A stretch of 64,000 nucleotides of DNA from Oscillospiraceae bacterium (GCA_020025305.1 JAHHSG010000001.1:62001-126000), one strand, 5' to 3'; positions 43,064-51,506 are shown, numbered from the stretch's first letter. Numbers and translations are program-made. Notes: generated by a model not told the origin, from the letters alone.

Positions 43064-43273
43064 TAGTCAATAGAGGCGCGAAAAGTAGGGTATCAACCCA
43101 TAAGAGGACAGGCCCTCAAAGAGTGAGTTGAGAAGGGACTTTTCGCCGAAAGGACATAGCTGGCCTGCATCTTTTGTCCTTGGTGATGTCGCGTAAACGA
43201 TGTTACTGTCATGCTCTTCTCCAAAGACATGGTGCGCTATTGGTCGACTACTGTTGACCAATAGCGCTTTTTT
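43064..43273 (+). promoter_or_regulatory. Lysine riboswitch (L box) with terminator, ON type
   Basis: Conserved lysine aptamer pieces occur in order: AGAGGCGCG (43072-43080), AGTAGG (43084-43089), GCCGAAAGG (43145-43153) and ACTGTCATG (43205-43213). P5 is CATG/CATG (43210-43213 with 43228-43231), then junction GTGCG. P1 is CAATAG (43068-43073) with CTATTG (43237-43242), exactly abutting the conserved junctions. The P1 3' strand lies inside the 5' arm of the terminator, so the lysine-bound form should block termination. Aptamer identity is by pattern recognition; the ON direction is inference from the overlap. Confidence 0.88.
43234..43273 (+). terminator. Riboswitch-controlled terminator
   Basis: Perfect 12-bp stem (43234-43245 with 43256-43267), ten-base loop, then T6 (43268-43273). 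Bases 43237-43242 are shared with riboswitch P1. Confidence 0.93.
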
Positions 43274-43352
43274 CTTATGGGGCAGAGATTTCCATTGGCT
43301 TTATATGAGGAATCACGCCAGACGGATAACTAATTTTAAGGAGGATACTATC

Positions 43353-43748
43353 ATGGAAAAGATGACTTCTCTGCTCCGCTTAAGAATGAGCGCAAAGGAT
43401 GCACATTACGGCGGAAACTTGGTGGATGGTGCACACATGGTACACCTGTTCGGCGATGTGGCAACCGAATTGCTGATCAAATGTGATGGCGACGAGGGCT
43501 TGTTCTGCGCTTATGACAACATCGAGTTTCTGGCTCCCGTATATGCCGGCGATTACATCGAGGCTTACGGCGAGATTGAGAAGGTAGGCAACAGCTCCCG
43601 CGTGATGAAGTTCGAGGCTCGTAAGGTGATCGTTTCCCGTCCTGATATCAGTCCCTCCGCTGCTGACGTTTTGGAGGAGCCTGTGGTGGTATGCCGTGCA
43701 CATGGCACCTGCGTAACCCCCAAGGATTGCCAGCGCAACAATAAGTAA
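43353..43748 (+). CDS. kal: 3-aminobutyryl-CoA ammonia lyase
   Basis: A 131-residue hotdog-fold enzyme that removes ammonia from L-3-aminobutyryl-CoA to give crotonyl-CoA, late in lysine fermentation. Segments: LRLRMSAKDAHYGGNLVDGA near the start, FGDVATELLIKCDGDEG, and DNIEFLAPVYAGDYIEAYGE, as in KAL of Fusobacterium and Clostridium. The ATG at 43353 follows AAGGAGG by eight bases; the frame open further upstream belongs to the riboswitch leader. First gene of the operon. Confidence 0.93.
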   Translation: MEKMTSLLRLRMSAKDAHYGGNLVDGAHMVHLFGDVATELLIKCDGDEGLFCAYDNIEFLAPVYAGDYIEAYGEIEKVGNSSRVMKFEARKVIVSRPDISPSAADVLEEPVVVCRAHGTCVTPKDCQRNNK

Positions 43749-43767
43749 TAGGGAGGCAGTCGTAGAA

Positions 43768-44589
43768 ATGGAAAAGCTGATTATTACTGCTGCTATCTGC
43801 GGCGCAGAAGTTACCAAGGAGCATAATCCTGCTGTCCCCTACACTGTGGAGGAGATGGTTCGCGAGGCCAAGTCTGCTTTTGAGGCGGGCGCAGCTGTGA
43901 TTCATGTCCATGTCCGCGAAGATGACGGTACCCCCACCCAGGATCGTGAACGTTTCCGGGTGATTCTGGATGCGATCAAGGAAGCATGCCCCGGCGTGAT
44001 CCTGATCCCCTCCACCGGCGGTGCTACCGGCATGACTCCCGAGGAGCGTCTGCAGCCCACTGAGCTGATGCCTGAGATGGCTACGCTGGACTGCGGTACC
44101 TGCAACTTCTCCGACGATATCTTCGTCAACGATATGCCCACCATGCGTGCCTTCGGCAAGCGCATGATCGAGAACAACATCAAGCCCGAGTATGAGTGCT
44201 TCGAGATCGGCCATCTGGACACGATCCTGAACATGGCTGCCAAGGGCGAGGTGCCCGGTGCTCCCATGCAGTTCAACTTCGTGCTGGGCGTCAACGGCTG
44301 CGCTCCTGCGACTTTGGAAAACCTGTGCTTCCTGGTCAACAAGATTCCTGCCGGTTCCACTTGGACCGTCACTGGTGTTGGCCGCGGCGCATGGCCTATG
44401 GCTGCTGCCGGTATCGTCATGGGCGGTAACGTCCGCGTCGGATTCGAGGATAACATCTATCTGGGTCGTGGACATAAGGCTGCTTCCAACGGTGAGTTGG
44501 TTGCCAAGGTGGTACGTTTGGCTAAGGAGCTGGGCCGTGAGGTGGCAACTCCCGATGAGGCCCGCAAGATTCTGGGCCTGACCAAGTAA
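43768..44589 (+). CDS. kce: 3-keto-5-aminohexanoate cleavage enzyme
   Basis: Zinc enzyme reacting 3-keto-5-aminohexanoate with acetyl-CoA to give L-3-aminobutyryl-CoA and acetoacetate. The 273-residue protein has the BKACE family features: N-terminal IITAAICGAEVTKEHNP, the metal-binding VIHVHVRED near residue 48, IPSTGGATGMTPEER, and RVGFEDNIYLGRG near 230. It sits 19 bases after kal with GGGAGG upstream. Acetoacetate from this step is used by the CoA-transferase encoded downstream. Confidence 0.96.
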   Translation: MEKLIITAAICGAEVTKEHNPAVPYTVEEMVREAKSAFEAGAAVIHVHVREDDGTPTQDRERFRVILDAIKEACPGVILIPSTGGATGMTPEERLQPTELMPEMATLDCGTCNFSDDIFVNDMPTMRAFGKRMIENNIKPEYECFEIGHLDTILNMAAKGEVPGAPMQFNFVLGVNGCAPATLENLCFLVNKIPAGSTWTVTGVGRGAWPMAAAGIVMGGNVRVGFEDNIYLGRGHKAASNGELVAKVVRLAKELGREVATPDEARKILGLTK

Positions 44590-44656
44590 GTTAGCGTGTT
44601 TAGATTTGCACCATGAGGTGTAGAATTAACCAACATATTTTTAGGAGGAATTTATT

Positions 44657-45709
44657 ATGGCAGAGCTGAAAGGCAACAAGTACGGTACGCACAGAGTTAT
44701 TGAGCCCAAGGGTGTTCTGACTCAGGCTGCTTGGAAGATCGACAACGATATGTCCAAGGTTTATTCTAACGAGATTGTCTGCGATGTTATCTCCCTGAAC
44801 GTAGACTCCGCTTCCTTCACTCAGATTTCTGAGGCTTGCGGCGGCGATGAGAAGAAGATCGGCGAGATGATTCTGGGTATTGTCGCTGAGCGCGGCAAGC
44901 AGCAGAACCCTGTGACCGGTTCCGGCGGTATGTTCATCGGTAAGGTTGCTCACATCGGTGAGGACCTGCTGGCAAAGCCCGACTTCGATCTGAAGGTTGG
45001 CGATAAGATTGCTTCCCTGGTGTCCCTGTCCATGACTCCCCTGCGCATCGATGAAATCAAGGCCATCCACAAGGATATTGACCGCGTTGATATTGTCGGT
45101 AAGGCTATCCTGTTCGAGTCCGCCATTTATGCCAAGCTGCCTGATGATATGTCCGAGCCTCTGGCTCTGGCTGCTCTGGACGTGGCCGGTGCTCCTGCGC
45201 AGGCTCGCAAGCTGCCCAAGGAGGGCGACAGCGTTCTGATCCTGGGCGCAAATGGTAAGTCTGCTGTTCTGTGCGGCTATGAGGCTATGAAGAAGGTCGG
45301 CCCCAATGGTAAGGTTGTGGGTGTTGTCCGCAAGGAGTCTCAGGTTGCTGATCTGATGGAGCTGGGTGTTTACACCGACGTTGTTGTTGCTGACTGCACC
45401 AAGCCCGTTGAGGTTATGGAGGCTGCTCTGGCTGTCAACGATGGCAAGGAGTACGACATCTCCATCTGCTGCGTGAACATCGAGTCCTGCGAGATGTCCG
45501 CTATCCTGCCTGTCCGTGATGACGGTCTGGTATACTTCTTCTCCATGGCTACTTCCTTCACCAAGGCAGCTCTGGGCGCCGAGGGTATTGGCAAGGATGT
45601 GACTATGATCGTAGGTAATGGTTATACTAAGAACCATGCTGAGATCACTCTGAACGTGCTGCGCGAGTGCCCCAAGCTGCGCAAGCTGTTCGATGAGAAG
45701 TACTGCTAA
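44657..45709 (+). CDS. kdd: L-erythro-3,5-diaminohexanoate dehydrogenase
   Basis: NAD-dependent oxidative deamination of 3,5-diaminohexanoate to 3-keto-5-aminohexanoate. The 350-residue protein starts GNKYGTHRVIEPKGVLTQAA-like, has SGGMFIGKVAHIGEDLL, and a Rossmann segment SVLILGANGKSAVLCGYEAM near residue 195. It belongs to the KDD family known only from lysine-fermenting bacteria. AGGAGG precedes the ATG. Strong preference for GCT, GGT and CTG codons here suggests high expression. A stem-loop follows at 45720-45763. Confidence 0.95.
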   Translation: MAELKGNKYGTHRVIEPKGVLTQAAWKIDNDMSKVYSNEIVCDVISLNVDSASFTQISEACGGDEKKIGEMILGIVAERGKQQNPVTGSGGMFIGKVAHIGEDLLAKPDFDLKVGDKIASLVSLSMTPLRIDEIKAIHKDIDRVDIVGKAILFESAIYAKLPDDMSEPLALAALDVAGAPAQARKLPKEGDSVLILGANGKSAVLCGYEAMKKVGPNGKVVGVVRKESQVADLMELGVYTDVVVADCTKPVEVMEAALAVNDGKEYDISICCVNIESCEMSAILPVRDDGLVYFFSMATSFTKAALGAEGIGKDVTMIVGNGYTKNHAEITLNVLRECPKLRKLFDEKYC

Positions 45710-45719
45710 CATATAAACG

Positions 45720-45763
45720 CCACGGTGGCAGGGTGTCCCTTGGCGGCCGCCTTGCCACCGTGG
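45720..45763 (+). repeat. Stem-loop between kdd and kamA
   Basis: A 13-bp stem (45720-45732 with 45751-45763, one G-U pair) with an 18-base loop; the following GCTATTTCTT is a poor T-run. It may slow polymerase or protect the mRNA end rather than terminate fully. Confidence 0.6.
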
Positions 45764-45803
45764 GCTATTTCTTAAAAACTGTTAATAAAGGAGTACAACG
45801 ATT

Positions 45804-47051
45804 ATGAAGACTCGTAATGGTCTGTTTGCAGACGTTCCTGAAAATCTGTGGAATGATTGGCATTGGCAGGTAGATAACCGCGCTGAAACCGTTGAAGACC
45901 TCAAGAAATATATGAACCTGACCCCCGATGAGGAGGCTGGTGTTGCTAAGACTCTGGGCAAGCTGCGCATGGCAGTTACTCCCTACTATCTATCCTTGAT
46001 CGATCTGGATGATCCCTATGATCCCATCCGTAAGATGGCTATTCCCCGCGCAGAGGAGCTGGAGTATGCCGACTACGAGGATGCCGATCCCCTGCATGAG
46101 GATGTGGACTCCCCCTGCCCCGGCCTGACCCACCGTTATCCCGACCGTGTGCTCCTGTTGATTACCGACCAGTGCTCCATGTACTGCCGTCACTGCACTC
46201 GCCGCCGCTTTGCCGGTCAGAATGACTGCGAAGTGCCGATGGCTCAGATTGACAAGTGCATTGACTACGTCGCCGCTCATCCCGAGGTTCGCGACGTTCT
46301 GCTGTCCGGCGGTGATAGCCTGATGGTTTCCGATGAGACGCTGGAGTATATCATCAAGCGCGTACGCGCCATCCCCCATGTGGAGATTGTGCGTCTGGGC
46401 TCCCGTACTCCCGTTGTCTGCCCTCAGCGTATTACTCCTGAGCTGTGCAACATGCTGAAGAAGTATCATCCTATCTGGCTGAACACCCACTTCAACACGC
46501 CCAAGGAAATTACCCCCGAGGCTACCAAGGCCTGCGCTATGCTGGCTGATGCCGGTATTCCTCTGGGCAACCAGAGCGTGCTGCTGGCCGGCGTGAATGA
46601 CTGCTCCTATATCATGATGGATCTGGTGCATGAGCTGGTAAAGATGCGCGTACGTCCTTACTATATCTATGCCTGCGATCCTTCTCTGGGTCTGAGCCAC
46701 TTCCGTACCCCTGTTTCCAAGGGTATCGAGATCATGGAAGCTCTGCGCGGTCATACTTCCGGTTACTGCATCCCCACCTTCGTGGTCGACGCTCCCGGCG
46801 GCGGAGGCAAGACGCCTGTAATGCCTAACTACCTCATCTCCCAGACTCCCCGCAAGGTCATTCTGCGTAACTTCGAGGGCGTCATCACTTCCTACACCGA
46901 GCCTGAGCACTATGTTCAGGATTGCCACTGCGATGTGTGCACCGGCAAGAAGAAGGCTGAAAAGACCGGTGTTGCTTGGGTTGCCGAGGGTACTGCTCAG
47001 CATTATCTGGAGCCCACTAAGCTGCTGCGTAACGAGCGCCACGTGAAGTAA
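45804..47051 (+). CDS. kamA: Lysine 2,3-aminomutase
   Basis: Radical SAM, PLP and [4Fe-4S] enzyme turning L-lysine into L-beta-lysine, first committed step of the fermentation. The 415-residue protein has the cluster motif CSMYCRHC near residue 126, LLSGGDSLMVSDE, RTPVVCPQRIT, and the PLP lysine in PGGGGKTPVMPNY near 335, with a cysteine-containing C-terminal tail (CHCDVCTG). AAGGAG precedes the ATG. Arginine or glutamate paralogues exist, but the pathway context makes lysine the likely substrate. Confidence 0.96.
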   Translation: MKTRNGLFADVPENLWNDWHWQVDNRAETVEDLKKYMNLTPDEEAGVAKTLGKLRMAVTPYYLSLIDLDDPYDPIRKMAIPRAEELEYADYEDADPLHEDVDSPCPGLTHRYPDRVLLLITDQCSMYCRHCTRRRFAGQNDCEVPMAQIDKCIDYVAAHPEVRDVLLSGGDSLMVSDETLEYIIKRVRAIPHVEIVRLGSRTPVVCPQRITPELCNMLKKYHPIWLNTHFNTPKEITPEATKACAMLADAGIPLGNQSVLLAGVNDCSYIMMDLVHELVKMRVRPYYIYACDPSLGLSHFRTPVSKGIEIMEALRGHTSGYCIPTFVVDAPGGGGKTPVMPNYLISQTPRKVILRNFEGVITSYTEPEHYVQDCHCDVCTGKKKAEKTGVAWVAEGTAQHYLEPTKLLRNERHVK

Positions 47052-47073
47052 TTAAATAAGAGGTAATTTGAAC

Positions 47074-48633
47074 ATGGAAAGCAAACTCGGCTTGAATATT
47101 GAATTGGTCAATCAGGCCCGGGAATCCGCTGCACGAGTTGCAGCGGATGTCCAGGGTTTCATCGACCAACATACCACGGTTACCGTGGAGCGCGCCGTCT
47201 GCCGCCTGCTGGGCATTGATGGCGTCAACGATATGGATGTTCCTATGCCCAACGTTGTGGTGGATCACTTGCTGGCCAGCTCCATGCTGCCTGCCGGTGC
47301 CGCTTGGGCCATTGGTAACGCCATGATTGAAACCGGTAAGGATCCTCAGGGTGTTGCCGAGGCAGTGGATGCAGGCGAGATCGATCTGTCCAAGCTGCCC
47401 GCACACAGCGATGAGGAAATCCGTGCCGTTATCACACCCGTAGTGAATGCTACGATGGAGCGTATCAACAAGAATGTCCGCGAGCGTAATGAGTTCCTGA
47501 AGGAGTTCGGCGACAAGGAAGGCCCCTATCTGTATATCATCGTGGCCACCGGTAATATCTATGAGGATATTATTCAGGCCAAGGCCGGTGCAAAGCAGGG
47601 TGCCGATATTATCGCCGTCATTCGTACCACCGGTCAGTCCCTGCTGGACTATGTGCCTTACGGCGCTACCACGGAGGGCTTTGGCGGTACCTACGCCACG
47701 CAGGAGAACTTCCGCCTGATGCGTGAGGCTCTGGATGAGGTTGGTAAGGAGCAGAAGCGCTACATTCGTCTGTGCAACTACTGCTCCGGTCTGTGCATGC
47801 CTGAGATCGCTGCTATGGGCGCTCTGGAGCGTCTGGACGTGATGCTGAACGACGCATTGTACGGCATCCTGTTCCGTGATATCAACATGCAGCGTACCAT
47901 CGTCGACCAATATTTCTCCCGCGTCATCAACGGCTATGCCGGCGTGATCATCAACACCGGTGAGGATAACTATCTGACCACGGATGATGCTATTACCGCT
48001 GCCCATACCGTTCTGGCTTCCCAGTTCCTCAATGAGGCGTTTGCTAAGGAAGCCGGCATGCGTGAAGAGCAGATGGGTCTGGGTCATGCCTTTGAGATGG
48101 ATCCCTCCGTGGAGAACACCTTCCTCTATGAGCTGGCACAGGCACAGATGGCCCGTGAAATCTTCCCCAAGGCACCTTTGAAGTATATGCCTCCTACGAA
48201 GTTTATGACCGGCAACATCTTCCGCGGCCATATCCAGGATGCTCTGTTCAACATGATCACCATTCTGACCGGCCAGAAGCTGCAGCTGCTGGGCATGATG
48301 ACCGAGGCAATCCACACTCCCTTTATGTCTGACCGTGCTCTGGCTATTGAGAACGCTCAGTATATCTTCCGCACCATGAAGGATCTGGGCGGCGAGCTGA
48401 TTTACAAGGAAGGCGGTATCATCCGTACTCGTGCTAACGAGGTTCTGACCAAGGCAGCGGATCTTCTGAAGGAGATCGAGGATCTGGGTCTGTTCACCAC
48501 CATCGAGAAGGGTATCTTTGCCGATGTTAAGCGTCCTAAGGACGGCGGCAAGGGTCTTGCCGGCGTTGTGGTGAAGGATGATAAGTACTTCAACCCCTTT
48601 ATTGAGGTCATGAAAGGGAGGGTCGCCGAATGA
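47074..48633 (+). CDS. kamD: Lysine 5,6-aminomutase alpha subunit
   Basis: Catalytic barrel subunit of the adenosylcobalamin- and PLP-dependent mutase that converts L-beta-lysine to 3,5-diaminohexanoate. The 519-residue protein shows KLGLNIELVNQARESAARVA, the barrel segments IRTTGQSLLDYVPYGATTEG-like near residue 188 and LCNYCSGLCMPEIAAMGALE, and the C-terminal GGIIRTRANEVL. The ATG at 47074 is ten bases past GAGG; a TTG two codons earlier is less likely. The end overlaps kamE by ATGA. Confidence 0.96.
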   Translation: MESKLGLNIELVNQARESAARVAADVQGFIDQHTTVTVERAVCRLLGIDGVNDMDVPMPNVVVDHLLASSMLPAGAAWAIGNAMIETGKDPQGVAEAVDAGEIDLSKLPAHSDEEIRAVITPVVNATMERINKNVRERNEFLKEFGDKEGPYLYIIVATGNIYEDIIQAKAGAKQGADIIAVIRTTGQSLLDYVPYGATTEGFGGTYATQENFRLMREALDEVGKEQKRYIRLCNYCSGLCMPEIAAMGALERLDVMLNDALYGILFRDINMQRTIVDQYFSRVINGYAGVIINTGEDNYLTTDDAITAAHTVLASQFLNEAFAKEAGMREEQMGLGHAFEMDPSVENTFLYELAQAQMAREIFPKAPLKYMPPTKFMTGNIFRGHIQDALFNMITILTGQKLQLLGMMTEAIHTPFMSDRALAIENAQYIFRTMKDLGGELIYKEGGIIRTRANEVLTKAADLLKEIEDLGLFTTIEKGIFADVKRPKDGGKGLAGVVVKDDKYFNPFIEVMKGRVAE

Positions 48634-49418
48634 GTTCCGGACTGTATAACACCCATAAAATCGATTTTGATACTACACTGGATCTGACCCGTCTGAAGCC
48701 CTATGGTGACACCATGAACGACGGTAAGGTGCAGACCAGCTTCACCCTGCCCGTCAAGGATGACGAGCGCGGTGAGGAAGCTGCCCGCCAGATTGCAAAG
48801 AAAATGGGCTTGGATGAGCCCAACGTGGCATTCCATACTGCTTTGGATGAAGAGTTCACTTTCTATGTGGTGTATGGCAGCTGTGTCCACACTGTCAACT
48901 ACGAGGATATCCACGTCATTACCGTGGAATCCGACACGATGGATATGGAAACCACCAACGATTATATTCGTGAGAACATCGGCCGTAAGGTTGTGATGTT
49001 GGGTGCCTCCACTGGTACCGATGCTCACACCGTGGGTATTGATGCGATTATGAACCGTAAGGGCTTTGCCGGCCACTACGGTCTGGAGCGTTACGACATG
49101 ATCGAGGCCCTGAACATGGGCTCTCAGGTCCTCAATGAGGACTTCATCAAGAAGGCTCTGGAGATTCATGCGGATGTACTGTTGGTTTCCCAGACGGTTA
49201 CCCAGAAGGATGTCCATATCCAGAACCTGACCAACCTCATTGAGCTGCTGGAAGCCGAGGGTCTGCGCGACAAGTTTATTGTTTGCTGCGGCGGTCCCCG
49301 TATTACCCACGAACTGGCCAAGGAGCTGGGCTATGACGCTGGCTTTGGCGCCGGCAAGTACGCCGATGACGTGGCCAGCTTCGCTGTGACCGAAATGGTC
49401 AAGCGCGGCATGAAGTAA
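48630..49418 (+). CDS. kamE: Lysine 5,6-aminomutase beta subunit
   Basis: Cobalamin- and PLP-binding partner of KamD, 262 residues. The B12-binding Rossmann domain carries the base-off motif DxHxxG as TDAHTVGID near residue 130, followed by RKGFAGHYGLERYDM, in which the family's PLP lysine lies. The end (CGGPRITHELAKELGYDAGF) closes the B12 domain. Translation is coupled to kamD. Activity needs adenosylcobalamin, supplied by the next gene and the tetrapyrrole operon at 57.5-64 kb. Confidence 0.95.
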   Translation: MSSGLYNTHKIDFDTTLDLTRLKPYGDTMNDGKVQTSFTLPVKDDERGEEAARQIAKKMGLDEPNVAFHTALDEEFTFYVVYGSCVHTVNYEDIHVITVESDTMDMETTNDYIRENIGRKVVMLGASTGTDAHTVGIDAIMNRKGFAGHYGLERYDMIEALNMGSQVLNEDFIKKALEIHADVLLVSQTVTQKDVHIQNLTNLIELLEAEGLRDKFIVCCGGPRITHELAKELGYDAGFGAGKYADDVASFAVTEMVKRGMK

Positions 49419-49436
49419 GATCTTAATTTCCGCTGG

Positions 49437-49467
49437 AACGGCCATGGAGATTTTCTTCATGGCCGTT
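49437..49467 (+). repeat. Stem-loop between kamE and the adenosyltransferase gene
   Basis: A 10-bp perfect stem AACGGCCATG/CATGGCCGTT (49437-49446 with 49458-49467) with an 11-base loop, no T-run. It may modulate expression within the operon. Confidence 0.55.
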
Positions 49468-49493
49468 ATGGCTGATGGTAAAGAGGTGGTTGC

Positions 49494-50024
49494 ATGAATC
49501 AGGGAAAGATCCATGTTTACTGCGGTGACGGTAAAGGGAAAACCACTGCAGCTGTGGGATTGAGTGTGCGTGCCTGCGGCCACGGCTGGCCGGTGGTGCT
49601 CAGCCAGTTTCTGAAGGGATCTACCACCGGTGAGCTGAAAATCTTGCAAACGCTGGAGCATTACCACATTGTGGAAGCGCCGCAGCACACCATGAAATTT
49701 GTCTTTCAGATGAACGAAGAAGAAAAAGCAGAGTGCCGTGTGCAGGTGCAGCAGCACTTCCACGATACCGTGGCAGCCGTGGAGCAATACCACGCTCAGC
49801 TTTTGGTCATGGACGAAGTATTGGATGCCGTTGCTTTGGGTATGCTGGACGATGAGGAATTGGCAGAGTTCTTGAAGAACCGGCCAGAGGAATTAGAGGT
49901 CGTCATGACCGGTCGCGAACCAACACCCTGCATCGATCCGCTGTGCGATTATATCACGCGGATGACAAAGGTGCGCCACCCCTTTGACCAGGGATTGAAT
50001 GCCAGGCTGGGCGTAGAATTTTAG
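49494..50024 (+). CDS. cobO: Cob(I)yrinic acid a,c-diamide adenosyltransferase (CobA/CobO family)
   Basis: Transfers the adenosyl group of ATP to reduced corrinoids, producing the coenzyme form KamDE uses. The 176-residue protein starts IHVYCGDGKGKTTAAVGLSV (P-loop at residues 10-17), then VVLSQFLKG, LLVMDEVLDAVALGML near residue 104, and VVMTGREP with the C-terminal family end. AAGAGGTGG precedes the ATG. Placement inside the lysine operon makes a role in keeping the mutase charged very likely. Confidence 0.92.
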   Translation: MNQGKIHVYCGDGKGKTTAAVGLSVRACGHGWPVVLSQFLKGSTTGELKILQTLEHYHIVEAPQHTMKFVFQMNEEEKAECRVQVQQHFHDTVAAVEQYHAQLLVMDEVLDAVALGMLDDEELAEFLKNRPEELEVVMTGREPTPCIDPLCDYITRMTKVRHPFDQGLNARLGVEF

Positions 50025-50053
50025 GGAAAATCAAAGGCTTGGCGCAACGTATC

Positions 50054-50082
50054 TTGCTTTTTCAATGTGGTTGTGCTATGAT
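50054..50082 (+). promoter_or_regulatory. Promoter of the CoA-transferase genes
   Basis: TTGCTT (50054-50059) and TATGAT (50077-50082), 17-base spacer. It would allow expression independent of the lysine riboswitch. Confidence 0.72.
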
Positions 50083-50145
50083 GAAATTGTTAAAATAGAA
50101 ACAAAATCTATTTTGTAGAGAACGTAACAACAAGGAGGAACAGAA

Positions 50146-50838
50146 ATGGCAAAGAAACCTGTAATCACTGCCAAAGAGGCAGCAGCTATGATTCCTGAAG
50201 GTGCCACCATTATGTGCGGCGGCTTCTTGGGCTGCGGTCAGGCCAGAGCGATCGTTAAGGAGCTGGTGGCTTCCGGCAAGGGTGGGTTCACCCTGATTGC
50301 TAACGATATGGGCCGTGCGGTGGGTCCCAAGGGCGAGGAGTTCTTCGGCATTGCCGAGCTGATCCACAATAAGCAAGTCAAGCGCGTAATCGCTACCCAT
50401 GTGGGTATGACTCCCGAGGTTGGCCAGCAGAACACGGAGGGCACTCTGGAAGTGAACCTGCTGCCCCAGGGCACTCTGGCTGAGTGCATCCGCGCTGATG
50501 GTGCTGGTCTGGGCGGCGTACTGACTCCTGTGGGTGTAGATACCCTGGTTGAGGAGAGCCCCCTGTGCATGGGCAAGCAGACCATCGACGGTAAGGATTA
50601 CCTGCTGATGAAGCCTGTTCACGCTGATGTTGCTCTGCTTGGCACCTATAAGTGCGACGAGGCTGGTAACTGCTGGTACAAGGGTACCATGCGTAACTTT
50701 AACCCTGTGATGGCTACGGCTGCTGACCTGGTTATCGCTGAGACCGAGTATGTTGTTCCCGTGGGCGAGATCAATCACGAGGATATCCATACCTTCGGCA
50801 TTTGCGTTGACTACATCGTGGAAGGAGATAGAAAGTAA
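50146..50838 (+). CDS. atoD: CoA-transferase subunit A (butyrate/acetoacetate type)
   Basis: First subunit of a class I CoA-transferase. In lysine fermentation such an enzyme moves CoA from butyryl-CoA to acetoacetate, giving butyrate and acetoacetyl-CoA. The 230-residue protein has MCGGFLGCGQARAIVKEL near residue 24, GFTLIANDMG, LLPQGTLAECIRADGAGLGG, and ends GEINHEDIHTFGICVDYIVE. AAGGAGG precedes the ATG. Its stop overlaps the start of subunit B by one base. Donor and acceptor are inferred from context. Confidence 0.9.
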   Translation: MAKKPVITAKEAAAMIPEGATIMCGGFLGCGQARAIVKELVASGKGGFTLIANDMGRAVGPKGEEFFGIAELIHNKQVKRVIATHVGMTPEVGQQNTEGTLEVNLLPQGTLAECIRADGAGLGGVLTPVGVDTLVEESPLCMGKQTIDGKDYLLMKPVHADVALLGTYKCDEAGNCWYKGTMRNFNPVMATAADLVIAETEYVVPVGEINHEDIHTFGICVDYIVEGDRK

Positions 50839-51506
50839 TGGATAGAAGCGAAATCAAGGCCTTTATTGCAAAGCGTTGCGCCAAGGAACTGAAGGACGGC
50901 GACGTTGTTAACCTGGGTATCGGCCTGCCCACTATGATCCCTCACTTCCTGCCCGAGGGTGTGGAGCTGGTGATCCACGCTGAGCTGGGTATTGTCGGTG
51001 CCGGCGCTGCTCCTGCTGAGGGCGCTGAGAACTATGATCCCTACCATGTTGTGGACGCTGGCGGCAGCCCCGCTTCCGTCGCTTCCGACGGCGGCTTCAT
51101 TGACTCCGCTACCAACTTCGGCCTGATCCGCGGCGGCCATGTGGACGCTTGCTTCCTGGGCGCTTTGGAAGTTGATGCACAGGGCAACCTGGCTAACTGG
51201 ATTATCCCCGGCAAGAAGATGCCCGGTATGGGCGGCGCTATGGATCTGTGCGTCGGTGCTAAGAAGTGCATCGTCTGCATGGAGCACACCGCTAAGGGCA
51301 ATCCCAAGATCCTGGAGAAGTGCAAGCTGCCTCTGACGGCTTCTCACTGCGTCAACACCATCATCACTGAGATGTGCGTGTTCCAGGTCACTGAGAACGG
51401 TCTGGTCATGACTGAGCTGAACCCCGAGTTCACTGTCGATGACGTGAAGGCTGCTACTGCTGCTCCCTTTACCGTGGCTGCTGACTGCAAGTCCATGCTG
51501 GACTAA
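50838..51506 (+). CDS. atoA: CoA-transferase subunit B (butyrate/acetoacetate type)
   Basis: Second subunit, carrying the glutamate that forms the CoA thioester. The 222-residue protein has VVNLGIGLPTMIPHFL, then HAELGIVGAG with Glu at residue 49 in place of the usual SENG context, GGFIDSATNFGLIRGGHVDA, GMGGAMDLCVGAKK, and CVFQVTENGLVMTEL. The Glu is kept but its neighbours (Ala before, Leu after) differ from the common (S/T)-E-(N/H)-G pattern. It probably works with subunit A; no strong terminator directly follows, only a 7-bp stem at 51528-51544. Confidence 0.9.
   Translation: MDRSEIKAFIAKRCAKELKDGDVVNLGIGLPTMIPHFLPEGVELVIHAELGIVGAGAAPAEGAENYDPYHVVDAGGSPASVASDGGFIDSATNFGLIRGGHVDACFLGALEVDAQGNLANWIIPGKKMPGMGGAMDLCVGAKKCIVCMEHTAKGNPKILEKCKLPLTASHCVNTIITEMCVFQVTENGLVMTELNPEFTVDDVKAATAAPFTVAADCKSMLD

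Noticed and set aside
43200..43352. N-terminal extension of kal into the riboswitch region
   Set aside because: The frame is open by chance through the terminator; AAGGAGG and the family N-terminus fix the start at 43353.
44600..45712. 370-codon minus-strand frame opposite kdd
   Set aside because: Antisense to a well-supported gene; low-complexity composition rich in Leu, Gln, Asn and His from the complement of biased codons.
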